Below are positions 1-9,700 of a stretch of DNA of 26,417 bases, one piece after another. Below the pieces are notes generated by a model that worked only from the letters and a program-made list of their open reading frames with translations, searched no databases and had not been told where the DNA came from. The translations under genes were made by a program, and so were the position numbers. Source of the DNA: a virus; IMG/VR virus record IMGVR_UViG_3300001718_000007, positions 2,539 through 28,955 of that record; one strand, given 5' to 3'. Positions within the stretch are counted from its first letter, which is position 1. Each line of letters starts with the position of its first letter.

Positions 1-2336
1 CCTTGCTCTTCTGTCATTTTGCCTGCAATAATTAAGTCATTCACATTTTTTTGAAGAGATTCATAATTTTGCCCTAAAGAATAAAAAGCTCTTAATTGGT
101 TTAAAGATTCAGATCCGCTATTACCTGGTAGCCTTACATTTGCAATACCTCCTGCGGTTAAAAAAGACAAAGCAGTAGTAACTTTTATATCATTTAACGT
201 GTAAGTGTCTTTTAAAAAATCAGTTCCTGCCATTTCGTTTATGGAAGGATTAATTAATGTATATTCACCTAATTGTTGAATATTTTCTTGAACTACTTCT
301 TTTGAGCCTTCTTCTGTAAATATTGCAGCGCCTTTAGCCCCTTTTGTTAAATATTTTTTAAACTCATCGGTAAGTTGTAATTGTCTTACACTTTTGCTTA
401 AGCTATTCATAAACCCAATTGATCCAGTTTCTGAATAAGCCCCCATAGCTTGCGTTATTTTACTTTTAACGGACTTGCCAAATATAGCCTCGGTAGCTTT
501 TGTTCGAGGGTTTAAAGGTGCTGTAGCGGCAAATAAAAGCATCATTTGTTGAGAAGCTCTAGAAGCTAATTCTTCTGATTTTGAAATAGACAATCCGGAA
601 GCACGCCCTTGACGTAATGTTTCTTCATACCCTAAGCTAGCTCCGTACATAGATTGAAATACCATTAAATCAACATACTGTTTTTTTATAGGAAGTCGTA
701 TAGATCCAGCTACTTTATTACCGTACGTTCCGCCAATACTATTAGCTAAGTCTCTAACTTTTTTAAATTTTTCAACACTTGTAAAACCATTTGCAGTAGC
801 CAAGGCTCTTGTATTTAAAGCAGTAAGCCCTCCGCCAATGCCTCTAGTCATAGCTATTTGAAAAATAATACCGCCAGTTACACTACCAGCTTGTTGTGCA
901 AATCCTCTTGAATCCCAATCGGATCCATATTCTGTGCTTTCGTCTAAAGCTTTTTGTATTTCTTCATAATCTAAAGGAGCTGTTGTGTAGCTTATATTAT
1001 AGCCTATTGTTGTATTAAATATTTGCCCATCAGAATTTTGTATATATTCTATTCCATTAATTGTTGCTTTTTTGCCTTCAACCCTAGCATAGTTTAATGC
1101 TGTTGTTTTAGATCTTTGTTTTTCGGTTTTAGCCATTCTTGCATTTTCAGCAATAGTGTCTGCACCTAAGTAATCCGCAACAGAAGTTAAAAAGCCATCG
1201 GCTTCGTCATAAACTCCTGTACCTACATTTTTTACAAAATCACCTAAAGCAAGAGCCGCTTTTATAGTCCCTTCAGACTCCATTCTTTGTACCTCTTTAA
1301 TTTTTTCGGACAAATATTCATCGTCTTTTTGGGCAGCTAATGGAAATTGTAAAGTGTTATAAGCAAAAGAAAGCTCCGAGTTAAACCTTGAAGGTGTATT
1401 TTTTTTATGTTCATTTATAGCATTTACTAACTCTATCCCTTTTAAGTTACCAGGGTTTTCAATATTAAAGTAAGCTCCGGCTTTTTCTTTATCATGCTCA
1501 TCTAAAGCGGACATGTACCTTTGTAAGCCTTGTTGTAATTGTCTTTCTCTTGCTAAAGCTAATTTTTCGTCTTTTTTAGCTGTAGAAGCGAGCGCTTGCA
1601 CTAAGGAGTTATCTTTAGCGCCTTGAGATAAATATTTATTTGGATCATCTTGATCGTAAAACCCTGAGCTATCTAGGCTTTTAATATCTTGCATAATTCC
1701 TTCTTTTCTTAAAAACCCACTTAGCCCTCTAGGGCTTATTCCTTGAGCTTCTAAGTAATCTGAATTGTAATTGGCATTTACAAAAGCATCGTCTTGAATG
1801 CCAAAATATTCGTAAGGATCGCTAATATCTAAATCTAAATCATATATTTTAGCCCTAGCTTCGGATCCATCGTTTATGAATTTTTCCGCATAGGTATTCT
1901 TATTTTTTTCAAAAAAATCTTTTGTAACAGCTGCTCTATTATAAAAACCAACATTAGTTAAATCAGGAGATAAATCTATTGTGCTGTCTTTAAAATATTC
2001 TTTTTGAAGTTTTTCAAATTCAGATTCAGATTGATTTGTTTCTATTAAATAGCTATTTGGCGCAACTTCGCCGTTTGCTCGATTTTCAAAAGTTCGTTCA
2101 ATTTCATCTATCTCTAAAGAATCCGCAAAACCACTTTCCAAAAGAGATTCCATAGTAATTTCTTGTGCTGGTTGAGGGCCTATCGACGGAGCACTTGCAC
2201 TCACTACACCGTCCTGTATCTTTGCTTCCTCAACTGCTTTATTCCCATTAGCAACAAACTCTTCAGCTAGCCTAGTTATTTCTTCTTGATCTAACCCTTG
2301 AGCTAGCAAGCTGTCAATATATTCTTCTAAAGTCAT
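1..2336 (-). CDS. Very large internal virion / cargo-like protein, N-terminal 778 residues (C-terminus outside window)
   Basis: I translated this frame by hand from the ATG at 2334-2336 to the left edge and met no stop, so the gene is cut off. It begins MTLEEYIDSLLAQGLDQEEI. The first 350 residues are mainly acidic, helix-prone sequence rich in Glu, Asp, Lys and Gln. Residues about 480-510 form a Gly- and hydrophobic-rich stretch, and residues about 560-740 alternate Ala/Ser-rich helices with a segment GSKEVVQENIQQ of a kind I associate with giant internal phage proteins. It follows the 559-residue protein by 14 nt at the end of the tail module, where podoviruses and crAss-like phages encode proteins ejected with the DNA. 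No enzymatic motif is visible in this part; a transglycosylase, protease or virion RNA polymerase domain could lie in the missing C-terminus. Coding status is secure; the role is inferred from position and size. Confidence 0.8.
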   Translation of the reverse strand, partial: MTLEEYIDSLLAQGLDQEEITRLAEEFVANGNKAVEEAKIQDGVVSASAPSIGPQPAQEITMESLLESGFADSLEIDEIERTFENRANGEVAPNSYLIETNQSESEFEKLQKEYFKDSTIDLSPDLTNVGFYNRAAVTKDFFEKNKNTYAEKFINDGSEARAKIYDLDLDISDPYEYFGIQDDAFVNANYNSDYLEAQGISPRGLSGFLRKEGIMQDIKSLDSSGFYDQDDPNKYLSQGAKDNSLVQALASTAKKDEKLALARERQLQQGLQRYMSALDEHDKEKAGAYFNIENPGNLKGIELVNAINEHKKNTPSRFNSELSFAYNTLQFPLAAQKDDEYLSEKIKEVQRMESEGTIKAALALGDFVKNVGTGVYDEADGFLTSVADYLGADTIAENARMAKTEKQRSKTTALNYARVEGKKATINGIEYIQNSDGQIFNTTIGYNISYTTAPLDYEEIQKALDESTEYGSDWDSRGFAQQAGSVTGGIIFQIAMTRGIGGGLTALNTRALATANGFTSVEKFKKVRDLANSIGGTYGNKVAGSIRLPIKKQYVDLMVFQSMYGASLGYEETLRQGRASGLSISKSEELASRASQQMMLLFAATAPLNPRTKATEAIFGKSVKSKITQAMGAYSETGSIGFMNSLSKSVRQLQLTDEFKKYLTKGAKGAAIFTEEGSKEVVQENIQQLGEYTLINPSINEMAGTDFLKDTYTLNDIKVTTALSFLTAGGIANVRLPGNSGSESLNQLRAFYSLGQNYESLQKNVNDLIIAGKMTEEQ

Positions 2337-2350
2337 ATTATTAAATTTTA

Positions 2351-4030
2351 CTATTTATTTAAAAAAGCTCTATAAGCCACTGTTGCAGCTACGCCATTAA
2401 TATCCCCGCCAGGATTATCTTTTAACCATCCGGCTAAAAATTCTTTTTTTGCAGTTTTTTTACGTTCTTTTAGTAGTCCAAGATGTCCTTTAATTGCTTT
2501 TAACTGAGCTGCCGTTCCTCCATTTAGCCTAAAAAGCATTTTTTCTAATAACCTAGTGTCAGAAGCGTCATAAGCTTTTCTTTTACCTGGAATGTATATG
2601 GAATTTAAATTATAACCGCTTTGTTTTGCTACTTTTTGCATAGCAGCTTCCGTATCATTAGCATCCATTTTCCCACCTAAAATTAAAAGCTCTTTACCCG
2701 TCATGTATTCGTTTTGGGTATCTAAGTCATTTAATGTTGTTAGCAAAGTTTCATTATTTGTAATAGTGTCTAACAAGGCTATGGTTTCATTATAAGGAGC
2801 TTGCCCCCCAACAATAGCTTCTGCCGTAGCTGTTCCATAACCAAAGTTTATTTTTAATGATCCAACCTCTGTCGGTGGTGGTGGTGGTGTTTTTTTGTAA
2901 CTGCTTGATTTTTTTATTTTTGCAGGGTTTTTTGTAACTCCCCCGGTTTTATAAAAAATCCCTTTTTCATCAACCGCCATTTTCATAACTCCTGCAGCGG
3001 ACTGCTGGTATTCGCGAATTAAATCAGCCTCATGATTATTTTCCTTATTATTATACCATTCTTCAAACGGGTTAGTAGCCGCATTTTTAAAAGTATAATT
3101 CCATAAAGTTCGTAAATTGTGTTCTATTTCATCAGGGGTGCCGCTTAAATCAGCAGAAGCCTGAGCCTGTATTGCTGATGTAATCTTTAATTGAGCGGTT
3201 TCAGATAAAAATTGGGTAGCAAACGTGCTTTTGTTATCTGTAGTGCTTTCTCTTGTTGTGGATGCGGAATCTATATTGGCTACATTAAAAACACCCTTTT
3301 CTGTAATGTTAAGAGTATCTAGCATATTAGCTGCCATTACATTTTCATTTTCTATTTGAGAGGTAAGCCTTGTTTGAGTAACGGCCAAGGCTTTTAATTG
3401 CTCCATAGATTTTGAAGCTGCAATTTTACCTGAAGAATCTTTAAAATTAATTACTAACCCCCCATTTTTATCTTTTACAACATCTCTAGTATATTCATTA
3501 TTTAAGCCGGACATAGAAGTCCAAAATATATATTCTTGATCTTGCTCAGAAGCTTTGCCATTAGTGAAAATCCAATTTTTCCCCCATGCTCCATTTTCGT
3601 CGTTTTGTATGTAAGCTAATCCTCCTTGTATGTAATCTCCTATTAATTTATAATCTGCAATTGTGCTTTCATAATTACTAATGTCAGCATAATAGCCATC
3701 TCTTTCCGCGGAAGATAAATCACCTCTAGTCGATAATTGCATATTAGCATTTCGCATAACATCAGCAGCGTTATTTATTTCTGCTAAAAAAGCTCCAGTC
3801 TTTATTACAGGCTGTATTTGACTTAATCCCTTAGTTTTGGAATCAATCATTTGCATGTTTATTTTCTGCCTAAGAAGATTGTTTTTTTCTTCCTCTTCTT
3901 TAGCTTTAAGCATCTTATCAGATCGATCAGTAATGTATTTGCTAGCCATATTCCCTAAATTAATAGCTAGCTGGCCCCAAACTTCAGTTTTTCTATTTAT
4001 TGGTACTACTGGATTTTCGTATGCTCCCAT
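2351..4030 (-). CDS. Probable internal virion (cargo/ejection) protein, 559 aa
   Basis: I do not recognise a named family. The N-terminus (residues 10-65) is helical and ends in a Lys/Glu-rich stretch (KMLKAKEEEEKNN) typical of coiled coil. The middle is Ala/Asn/Thr-rich without Cys clusters or a membrane span. At residues 382-386 there is a run of five prolines encoded by four CCA and one CCG codon, right after a Ser/Lys-rich stretch, which looks like a stiff linker to a C-terminal domain that ends in several short helices. The gene lies between the Ala/Gln-rich 244-residue protein and the very large protein at the left edge. In podovirus-like genomes this place is used for proteins packed inside the capsid or ejected through the portal. 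The 43-nt leader is A/T-rich and lacks a Shine-Dalgarno motif. Coding status is secure; function is inferred from position only. Confidence 0.8.
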   Translation of the reverse strand: MGAYENPVVPINRKTEVWGQLAINLGNMASKYITDRSDKMLKAKEEEEKNNLLRQKINMQMIDSKTKGLSQIQPVIKTGAFLAEINNAADVMRNANMQLSTRGDLSSAERDGYYADISNYESTIADYKLIGDYIQGGLAYIQNDENGAWGKNWIFTNGKASEQDQEYIFWTSMSGLNNEYTRDVVKDKNGGLVINFKDSSGKIAASKSMEQLKALAVTQTRLTSQIENENVMAANMLDTLNITEKGVFNVANIDSASTTRESTTDNKSTFATQFLSETAQLKITSAIQAQASADLSGTPDEIEHNLRTLWNYTFKNAATNPFEEWYNNKENNHEADLIREYQQSAAGVMKMAVDEKGIFYKTGGVTKNPAKIKKSSSYKKTPPPPPTEVGSLKINFGYGTATAEAIVGGQAPYNETIALLDTITNNETLLTTLNDLDTQNEYMTGKELLILGGKMDANDTEAAMQKVAKQSGYNLNSIYIPGKRKAYDASDTRLLEKMLFRLNGGTAAQLKAIKGHLGLLKERKKTAKKEFLAGWLKDNPGGDINGVAATVAYRAFLNK

Positions 4031-4073
4031 AGTTATATATTTTTAAATTGTTTGTAGTAAATAATCACGGGGT

Positions 4074-4808
4074 TTATGGATTAAAATTAGTTCCAGGAGC
4101 GGCAGTGCCATAAGCCATGGCTACGTTTCCTAAAGATTGTATCCCACCAGCAATTGCTTGAGCGCCTGCTGCTTCCGAGGCAAATTGTTGCGCTTGATAT
4201 CCTTGTTGTAAGCCAGCCAATCTATTTAACTGTTGATTGTCTCTTTGCTCTTGCGCATTAAATTCAAATATTTCTCCTTGCGCTCCTGCTCCTTGCATTC
4301 TAATAGCTTCAGACATTTGTACGCCTTGGATTCTTTGTTTTTCTTGTATTTGTTTATCTTGAAGCTGCATTTCTCCCTGAGCTCTTAATTTTTCATTATT
4401 TGATTCTTGCTTTTCAATTGTTGCTGAAACGCCTCTTTTAGATCGCATAGCAGCTTGAGCTAAAGCAGTTGCTCCACCGGCGGATGCGCCAGAAGCTCTT
4501 AAGGTGTCTAATGAATTAGCTAAAGCTATATCAGTTTCTTCAGCTTGAAATTCAGCTGCTTGCGTAGCAACCCCTAGATTAGCGTAGGCATTACTCATCA
4601 TTCCGCTTAAATCTTGCGCTAAACCACTAACATTCTCAAACCCATCGTATGGATTAATTACATCTTGTCTATTTGCTTCTAATTCAGCAATCATAGCTCC
4701 CTGGTTGTTAGCTTTCCCTTGAGCGTCCTTTGCTGCTTGATTAGAAGAATAAGCCCCATAAGCGGTACTAAGTACGGTTGCTCCTATAGCTATTCCTACT
4801 ATTGCCAT
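4074..4808 (-). CDS. Ala/Gln-rich internal virion protein, 244 aa, with N-terminal hydrophobic helix
   Basis: Residues 1-20 (MAIVGIAIGATVLSTAYGAY) form one hydrophobic Gly/Ala/Val helix. The rest is Ala-, Gln- and Glu-rich, with long stretches that should be helical or coiled coil (about residues 110-215), almost no aromatic residues and no Cys. This composition, a single N-terminal hydrophobic helix followed by Ala/Gln-rich helices, resembles the small internal core proteins of podoviruses (T7 gp14-like in style) that insert into the host envelope during ejection. It starts 2 nt after the stop of the cupin-like gene and precedes the 559-residue protein by 43 nt, so it belongs to the set of internal proteins at the end of the tail operon. 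The similarity is one of composition, not of a diagnostic motif. A pore-forming or scaffold-like role in the virion are both possible. Confidence 0.78.
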   Translation of the reverse strand: MAIVGIAIGATVLSTAYGAYSSNQAAKDAQGKANNQGAMIAELEANRQDVINPYDGFENVSGLAQDLSGMMSNAYANLGVATQAAEFQAEETDIALANSLDTLRASGASAGGATALAQAAMRSKRGVSATIEKQESNNEKLRAQGEMQLQDKQIQEKQRIQGVQMSEAIRMQGAGAQGEIFEFNAQEQRDNQQLNRLAGLQQGYQAQQFASEAAGAQAIAGGIQSLGNVAMAYGTAAPGTNFNP

Positions 4809-4810
4809 AT

Positions 4811-5290
4811 CTAATTTATTTTTTTAATTAAGTTTTGTTGTAATGCAAATTCTTCAAATCCTGCATAAGTGTCAAAAGAAACATTATCTACAATGCTCTC
4901 TATATTTTTTGTGTTTTCTAAGTCTGGAAATACATTTATAAAAATACAATCCTCTAAAACATATACAATTCTTTTAGTTCCTGCTGGAGATGTTCCCCAC
5001 GCAGGTGCTGTTATTTCTTTATTACCGGTTGGACTTCCCATTAAAAGTTTACCTTTCATTAAAAACCAAGTGTGTTTGTATTTATGTATTTTTCCAATTA
5101 ATATATTTCCTTTTTTAGAAAACATTTCTCTTGTTAATAGCCCTTCGGCAAAAGTGTGTTTTAAAGGAGCTATTTCTTCGCTATCTGTGCCAACATACAC
5201 TCCTTCTAAGTTTAAGCTTGCAATCTGGTTTTGCAATTGTTCTAATTGTAAAGTAAAGTCTTTTTCTAATTTAATTAAATTTGATTCCAT
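4811..5290 (-). CDS. Cupin-like (RmlC-type beta-barrel) phage structural protein, 159 aa
   Basis: Residues 4-27 form a short coiled coil (repeating Leu and Gln). Residues about 50-122 fit a small phage family I recall as cupin/RmlC-like: REMF at 54-57, KKGNILIGKIHKYKH at 59-73, FLMKGKLLMG at 76-85, TAPAW at 94-98, SPAGTKRIVY at 101-110 and EDCIFINVF at 113-121. The two His residues at 69 and 73 sit where metal-binding His residues would fall in a cupin, but the Glu/His of the second cupin motif are not obvious, so the barrel may be purely structural. The ATG overlaps the stop of the 465-residue tail gene by one base (TAATG), which suggests translational coupling and a virion or tail-assembly role. 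The fold assignment is from memory of the motif pattern; its function in phages is not established. Confidence 0.75.
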   Translation of the reverse strand: MESNLIKLEKDFTLQLEQLQNQIASLNLEGVYVGTDSEEIAPLKHTFAEGLLTREMFSKKGNILIGKIHKYKHTWFLMKGKLLMGSPTGNKEITAPAWGTSPAGTKRIVYVLEDCIFINVFPDLENTKNIESIVDNVSFDTYAGFEEFALQQNLIKKIN

Positions 5291-6687
5291 TAATATCCAT
5301 TAAGTGGTTTATATTCTGAAGAAACTACAAACAATTCTTTTGCGTTTCCTACATCTGTAGAGGAGTCGGTCTTCATAGTCACCGTAGTAAAATATCCTTT
5401 TATTCCAGAAGTAGGTTGACCTAAGTTAGGATTTAAATTAATTATTACTTGACCTGGTGTTGATTCTGTTTTGTAAGTTCTTTTTAAAGCAGCAACATAT
5501 TTGTTTTCTTTAATATCAAATCCTGCGTGATAAATAGGAAATTGAGAAGCAGCTGTTCCTGTATTTGCTGGACTAGCTGAGTCATAAGATCCTTCTAAAT
5601 AGCTTAATACTTTTTCAGCTCTATCAGAGTAAGTTGAAGAACCTCCTGATCCTGGTATTTGATTTTGTACGCCCTGAAGATCACTGTTCATGTAACTTGC
5701 CTCCCACCCGTTTGATCCTTCGTAAGACAATGTTTGAAAAACTTTTTGGTTAGAAGCGCTTGGATTAAAAATAAAAGTTATATTAGAAGGAGTTACGGAA
5801 TTTCCGTAATAACTTCCTCTTTGAGCTATTTGCGCGTAGTGTTGCCATAGGCCACTTCCAGTACCGGTGCCTCCTGTTGAAAAGTAAGTGCTTTTTAAAC
5901 TAAAAGCAAATTCAGGTGTATAAGAATGAAAGCTAACCCATCCTTTAGCAGACTCATCGTAAACTAAAGTATAGCTTGCGCCAGGATTTTGAATAGAAAG
6001 CGTATAGTTTTTATTATGAATATCCCAACCACCAACAATTAAACTGTTTGAATTGTTTTGACCTAAAGTATCTCTAAACCAATCTTTCATGCCATAAGAC
6101 GATATTTCTGTAATACCATCTTGAGACAATCTTAATATTGCAGACCTATCTTTATCGGCAAAGTATTTTCTATAGCCATAAATAGCAAAGCTTTCAGGGT
6201 TTTGTGATATCCCATATTCCCCTGCGTATGCTTGAATTTGTCCAATAACTAAACTACCAGAAGTAGTCAATGCTCCCCCTTGTGCTGTGTATATTGCATC
6301 TTTATCTATTAAAGCTTTGCTTACTTTGCTTTCTTGAAATATAGTTAAATCAGTATTTTCAGCATATAGTTTTTGTATTCCCCCATGATCTGGATTTACA
6401 GCTTTAGTAATATCTTCGGCTACTGAAAAAACATTTGTTTGATTTACAGCTGTTCTTGAATTATATATGCCTGAATATATTATTGAGCTAGGTAACACTC
6501 TTTGGGAATCATCTTTTAAAGTTGTATAAGCCCTGGAGCCGTTTCCAACGCCTACATTATTAAAACCCCCTTTTATTCTAGCTTCTTCTAAAAACCAATC
6601 TTTAGAAAAATTAGCGGTTAAGTCGGTAAAGTCTGTCTTCTTTAACCAAAAAGAGTTATAATACTGTATTCCTAAAGTAGTTGCCAT
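5290..6687 (-). CDS. Tail / stabilization-like structural protein, 465 aa
   Basis: This is a Gly/Ser/Tyr/Asn-rich beta protein without a signal peptide or membrane span. Several stretches fit tail proteins of marine Bacteroidota phages and crAss-like muzzle proteins as I recall them: KGWVSFHSYTPEFAFSL at 248-264, GLWQHY at 279-284, TFIFNPS at 304-310 followed by QTLSYEGS at 318-325, and near the C-terminus MKTDSSTDVGNAKELFVVSSEY at about 438-459 (read in two parts). The repeated strand-turn pattern in residues 150-330 would suit a beta-propeller or receptor-binding barrel. It follows the 1622-residue tail protein by a short gap and overlaps the cupin-like gene by one base, so all three are probably made together. 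It may be the distal half of a muzzle complex whose N-terminal half is the 1622-residue protein. Tail assignment is likely; the exact position in the particle is not known. Confidence 0.8.
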   Translation of the reverse strand: MATTLGIQYYNSFWLKKTDFTDLTANFSKDWFLEEARIKGGFNNVGVGNGSRAYTTLKDDSQRVLPSSIIYSGIYNSRTAVNQTNVFSVAEDITKAVNPDHGGIQKLYAENTDLTIFQESKVSKALIDKDAIYTAQGGALTTSGSLVIGQIQAYAGEYGISQNPESFAIYGYRKYFADKDRSAILRLSQDGITEISSYGMKDWFRDTLGQNNSNSLIVGGWDIHNKNYTLSIQNPGASYTLVYDESAKGWVSFHSYTPEFAFSLKSTYFSTGGTGTGSGLWQHYAQIAQRGSYYGNSVTPSNITFIFNPSASNQKVFQTLSYEGSNGWEASYMNSDLQGVQNQIPGSGGSSTYSDRAEKVLSYLEGSYDSASPANTGTAASQFPIYHAGFDIKENKYVAALKRTYKTESTPGQVIINLNPNLGQPTSGIKGYFTTVTMKTDSSTDVGNAKELFVVSSEYKPLNGY

Positions 6688-6713
6688 ATATAATTATTAC
6701 TTATATTTTTTAT

Positions 6714-9700
6714 TTATTCCGGATAATAAGGGAAGTTAGTCCCGTCAGTTCCAAGGGGAAAAGGAGGAACAGTGTAATCAACTTTAATTAACGTGTTAGC
6801 TCCAGACGGCGATATAGGTAAGCCCCCTAGGTCTTGAGCATGCGCCAGAAATATAGATGCTCCTTGAGAAGTTCCGGTACCAGCCTGCAAAGTGTTTCTT
6901 ACAATACCTATACAAACATTAGCCATTAGACACCCAGTGTAGTCGTATGGTAATCCGGTTGCAGTTGTCCCTGACTGCCCAGGAACAACCCCTTCTAACA
7001 TCTCTTCTTGAGTTGGATTAAATGCTTCTAAAGTTGCTAAAATTACAAATTTTTGTGATTGAGCTGCGCCAGCGTAGTCTTGAATATTAATAATATTTGA
7101 AGTTGGTATACTTGTTGTTACAAGTCCGTACCCTTCTATTTTCCCAGTCTGGCCTCCCGTAGTATCAGCAGCATAAGCTATTGCTGCAATTGTTCTTGTT
7201 TGAGCTGTCCAGTTTGCTACAAGACCCCTTTTTGAGGTATTAACAAAATGCCCTTGCGGCGTCACATTTGGAGCGGTATAATTCCATGGTAAATAGTTAA
7301 AGGCTATGCCTGTGGATAACGGCGGACCTTGATCACCTCCTACAAGTTTTGCGTTAACATTTTGCAAATTTGGATTACTGTTAGGTACATCACTTCCTGA
7401 TAATTGTTGATTTGAATAAGGAGCCCAGGTTACATATCCATCATATCTTTTTATTCCAACTGTAAATTGTATTACAGCAGTATTTACTAAGCCTCCAGGA
7501 TCGGTGCATTTAACCGTGATTTCGTAGAAAGCAGGCAACATAGGAGCAGCGCCGCTAACCCTGGTTATAGTAGCACCAGTATTAGGGTTTTGATATGCTA
7601 TTTGAAATTCTGTTGTAACATCTTGAGGCACACTTTCAAAATTTACGGTTGCAAATTCAATTTCTGTAGTATTCATTCCAGTGGACCTTCTATTTAAATC
7701 CGCGCTTCCGTTAACACTTTTTAAGCCTGAGATTATAACCGTTTGATCCGCTGTAACTCCTGGTATAATAAACAATTGAGTAGGGTCAGACGGCGCGCTA
7801 AAAGAATTAGGTAAAAATGAAGGATCTTTATTAACTAAAACAGTATCCGTATTTAAACTAACAGTTTCACCGGTGGCAGTTGTAAATTCCATTACAAATA
7901 AATAATAATCTAAAAGAGCTGAATCAGTTAAATAAGCTTGAGGTAAAAGAATTTGAATATAATAAGATCCGTTAGAATTTTGAATTAAATCAAACTCTCC
8001 TGTTGCCCCTATAGCGTTACTTCGATTTGTAGTTGTATTTAAATTGCCTTGTATATCTTTTGAATACACGGCAGTTAATACACCTGTGGTTGTTGCAATA
8101 TCGCCGCTAAAATTAGTAGGAAAAAAACTGCTTGATCCTGGAGTACCTGCGGCATCATCTTCTTCAATAGCAAAAATAATATCCGAAAGCCCTGTTGGCA
8201 AAGATGTGCTTGAGCTACTTAAAACTAAAGTGTTTAAATCTGATATTAAACCTGTAGTAGAAGTTTCCCAATATATATCTAAAACAGATTCAACGGGAGC
8301 CGTTTCATAAACAGCCAAGTACATGGAGGTCGGATATGTTCTAGTAGGATCAACAACCCAATCTTCCTCAGCCTCTCCTATAGGATTAACCGTGTTTATT
8401 CTAGCTACTAAAGGGTTTACATTTGTAAATTTTCTAATTGAACCTGTAGGAGCAGGAGGTGTCGCACTGTCAAATGTTGTTTCTTGATATTCCACAGCAA
8501 ACCCAGGATATAAACAAAGCCCGTTTAAATAACCTATATCTGTAGTAGTATAATCTGCAAGTCCAAACAATTCTTTTTGAGAAGCAATTAAAGTAACTGT
8601 GTCAGGTGTTGGTGATGGAAAATATTGCTGATTTCCATCAGATAAATTATTCACCCTACCATACAATCTAACACTACTATTAAATTCTGTTTGCACAGGG
8701 CCTACTTCTTTTAAATCCCTAGGTATTTTATTAATATTATCATTTATTAAAACTATATGGCCCGTTTTATTGACTTCATCGCTGTTTTGATTTATAGGAT
8801 AGCCATTAACCACGCCAGGAAGATACACGTTATAATAATCTTGTTGTTTTTGTTGAACAACTATACGATAAGAGTAATAGCCTAATTCATTAATATCATA
8901 AGAAGCGCCTGCCTTAGAGCCAGAAACTGTTATAACAGCTGTGGAATATTCAAACAAATAACTATCAGCTATTCTGTCTTGGGTAGTCAAAACTACTACC
9001 CCTCCTGTTTCGGTGGAAGTTGATATTATATTAATATAATCTTCGTAATAGCCTCTTAATTTTTTATTAGAATTAAAAAAGGTAGTGTAAGTTGTTAACC
9101 AGTTAACAAATAATTCTTGCAATCGATACTCGTAAGTTCCGTTTGCATTTATTTGCGTAAATCTCCAGTATTTAGCGGGAGCCTGGAAAGGGCTGATTGG
9201 CACAGGAAATTCAGTAATCCATGTATTGCTAATTGCATATGCTCCCGGATAGCCAGATATGCCTTGAAAGTTAGCAGCTTCAGGAATAACATCGTTAAAA
9301 GTTATTCTTAATTGATCTCCATCCCAAGGTCCTATTTGAGGAAGAAAATTTGGAGATTTATAGTTATGAAACATATTTGCTCCTTTAACATACTGACCAA
9401 ATTCGTCTAGTAAATTATCGTACTTCGAAAGTATCACGTCTGATTGCCTACCCCACTTGTCAGCCAAAACAATACCTACTTTATAATTTCTATTTTGTTT
9501 TAAATTATGATTTGGATATTCAATAGCTTCTTGAGTATTTTTTTCAGCAGCAAACACTTGATAATCTAAATTATTTAAACTTGCATGATTTGCTACAAAA
9601 TTTCCATACATAACTCTATTACCTGAAGTCTCTTGCGCTAAAGCTCGTAGAGGTACTTCATCATAAACTCTTACCACTTCTCTTTCGGGAAGAGTTTTAT

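Noticed and set aside
8044-8310. Plus-strand open frame of 88 codons opposite the giant tail gene
   Set aside because: Opposite a well-supported structural gene, with composition of a shadow frame; no plus-strand gene has any support in the window.
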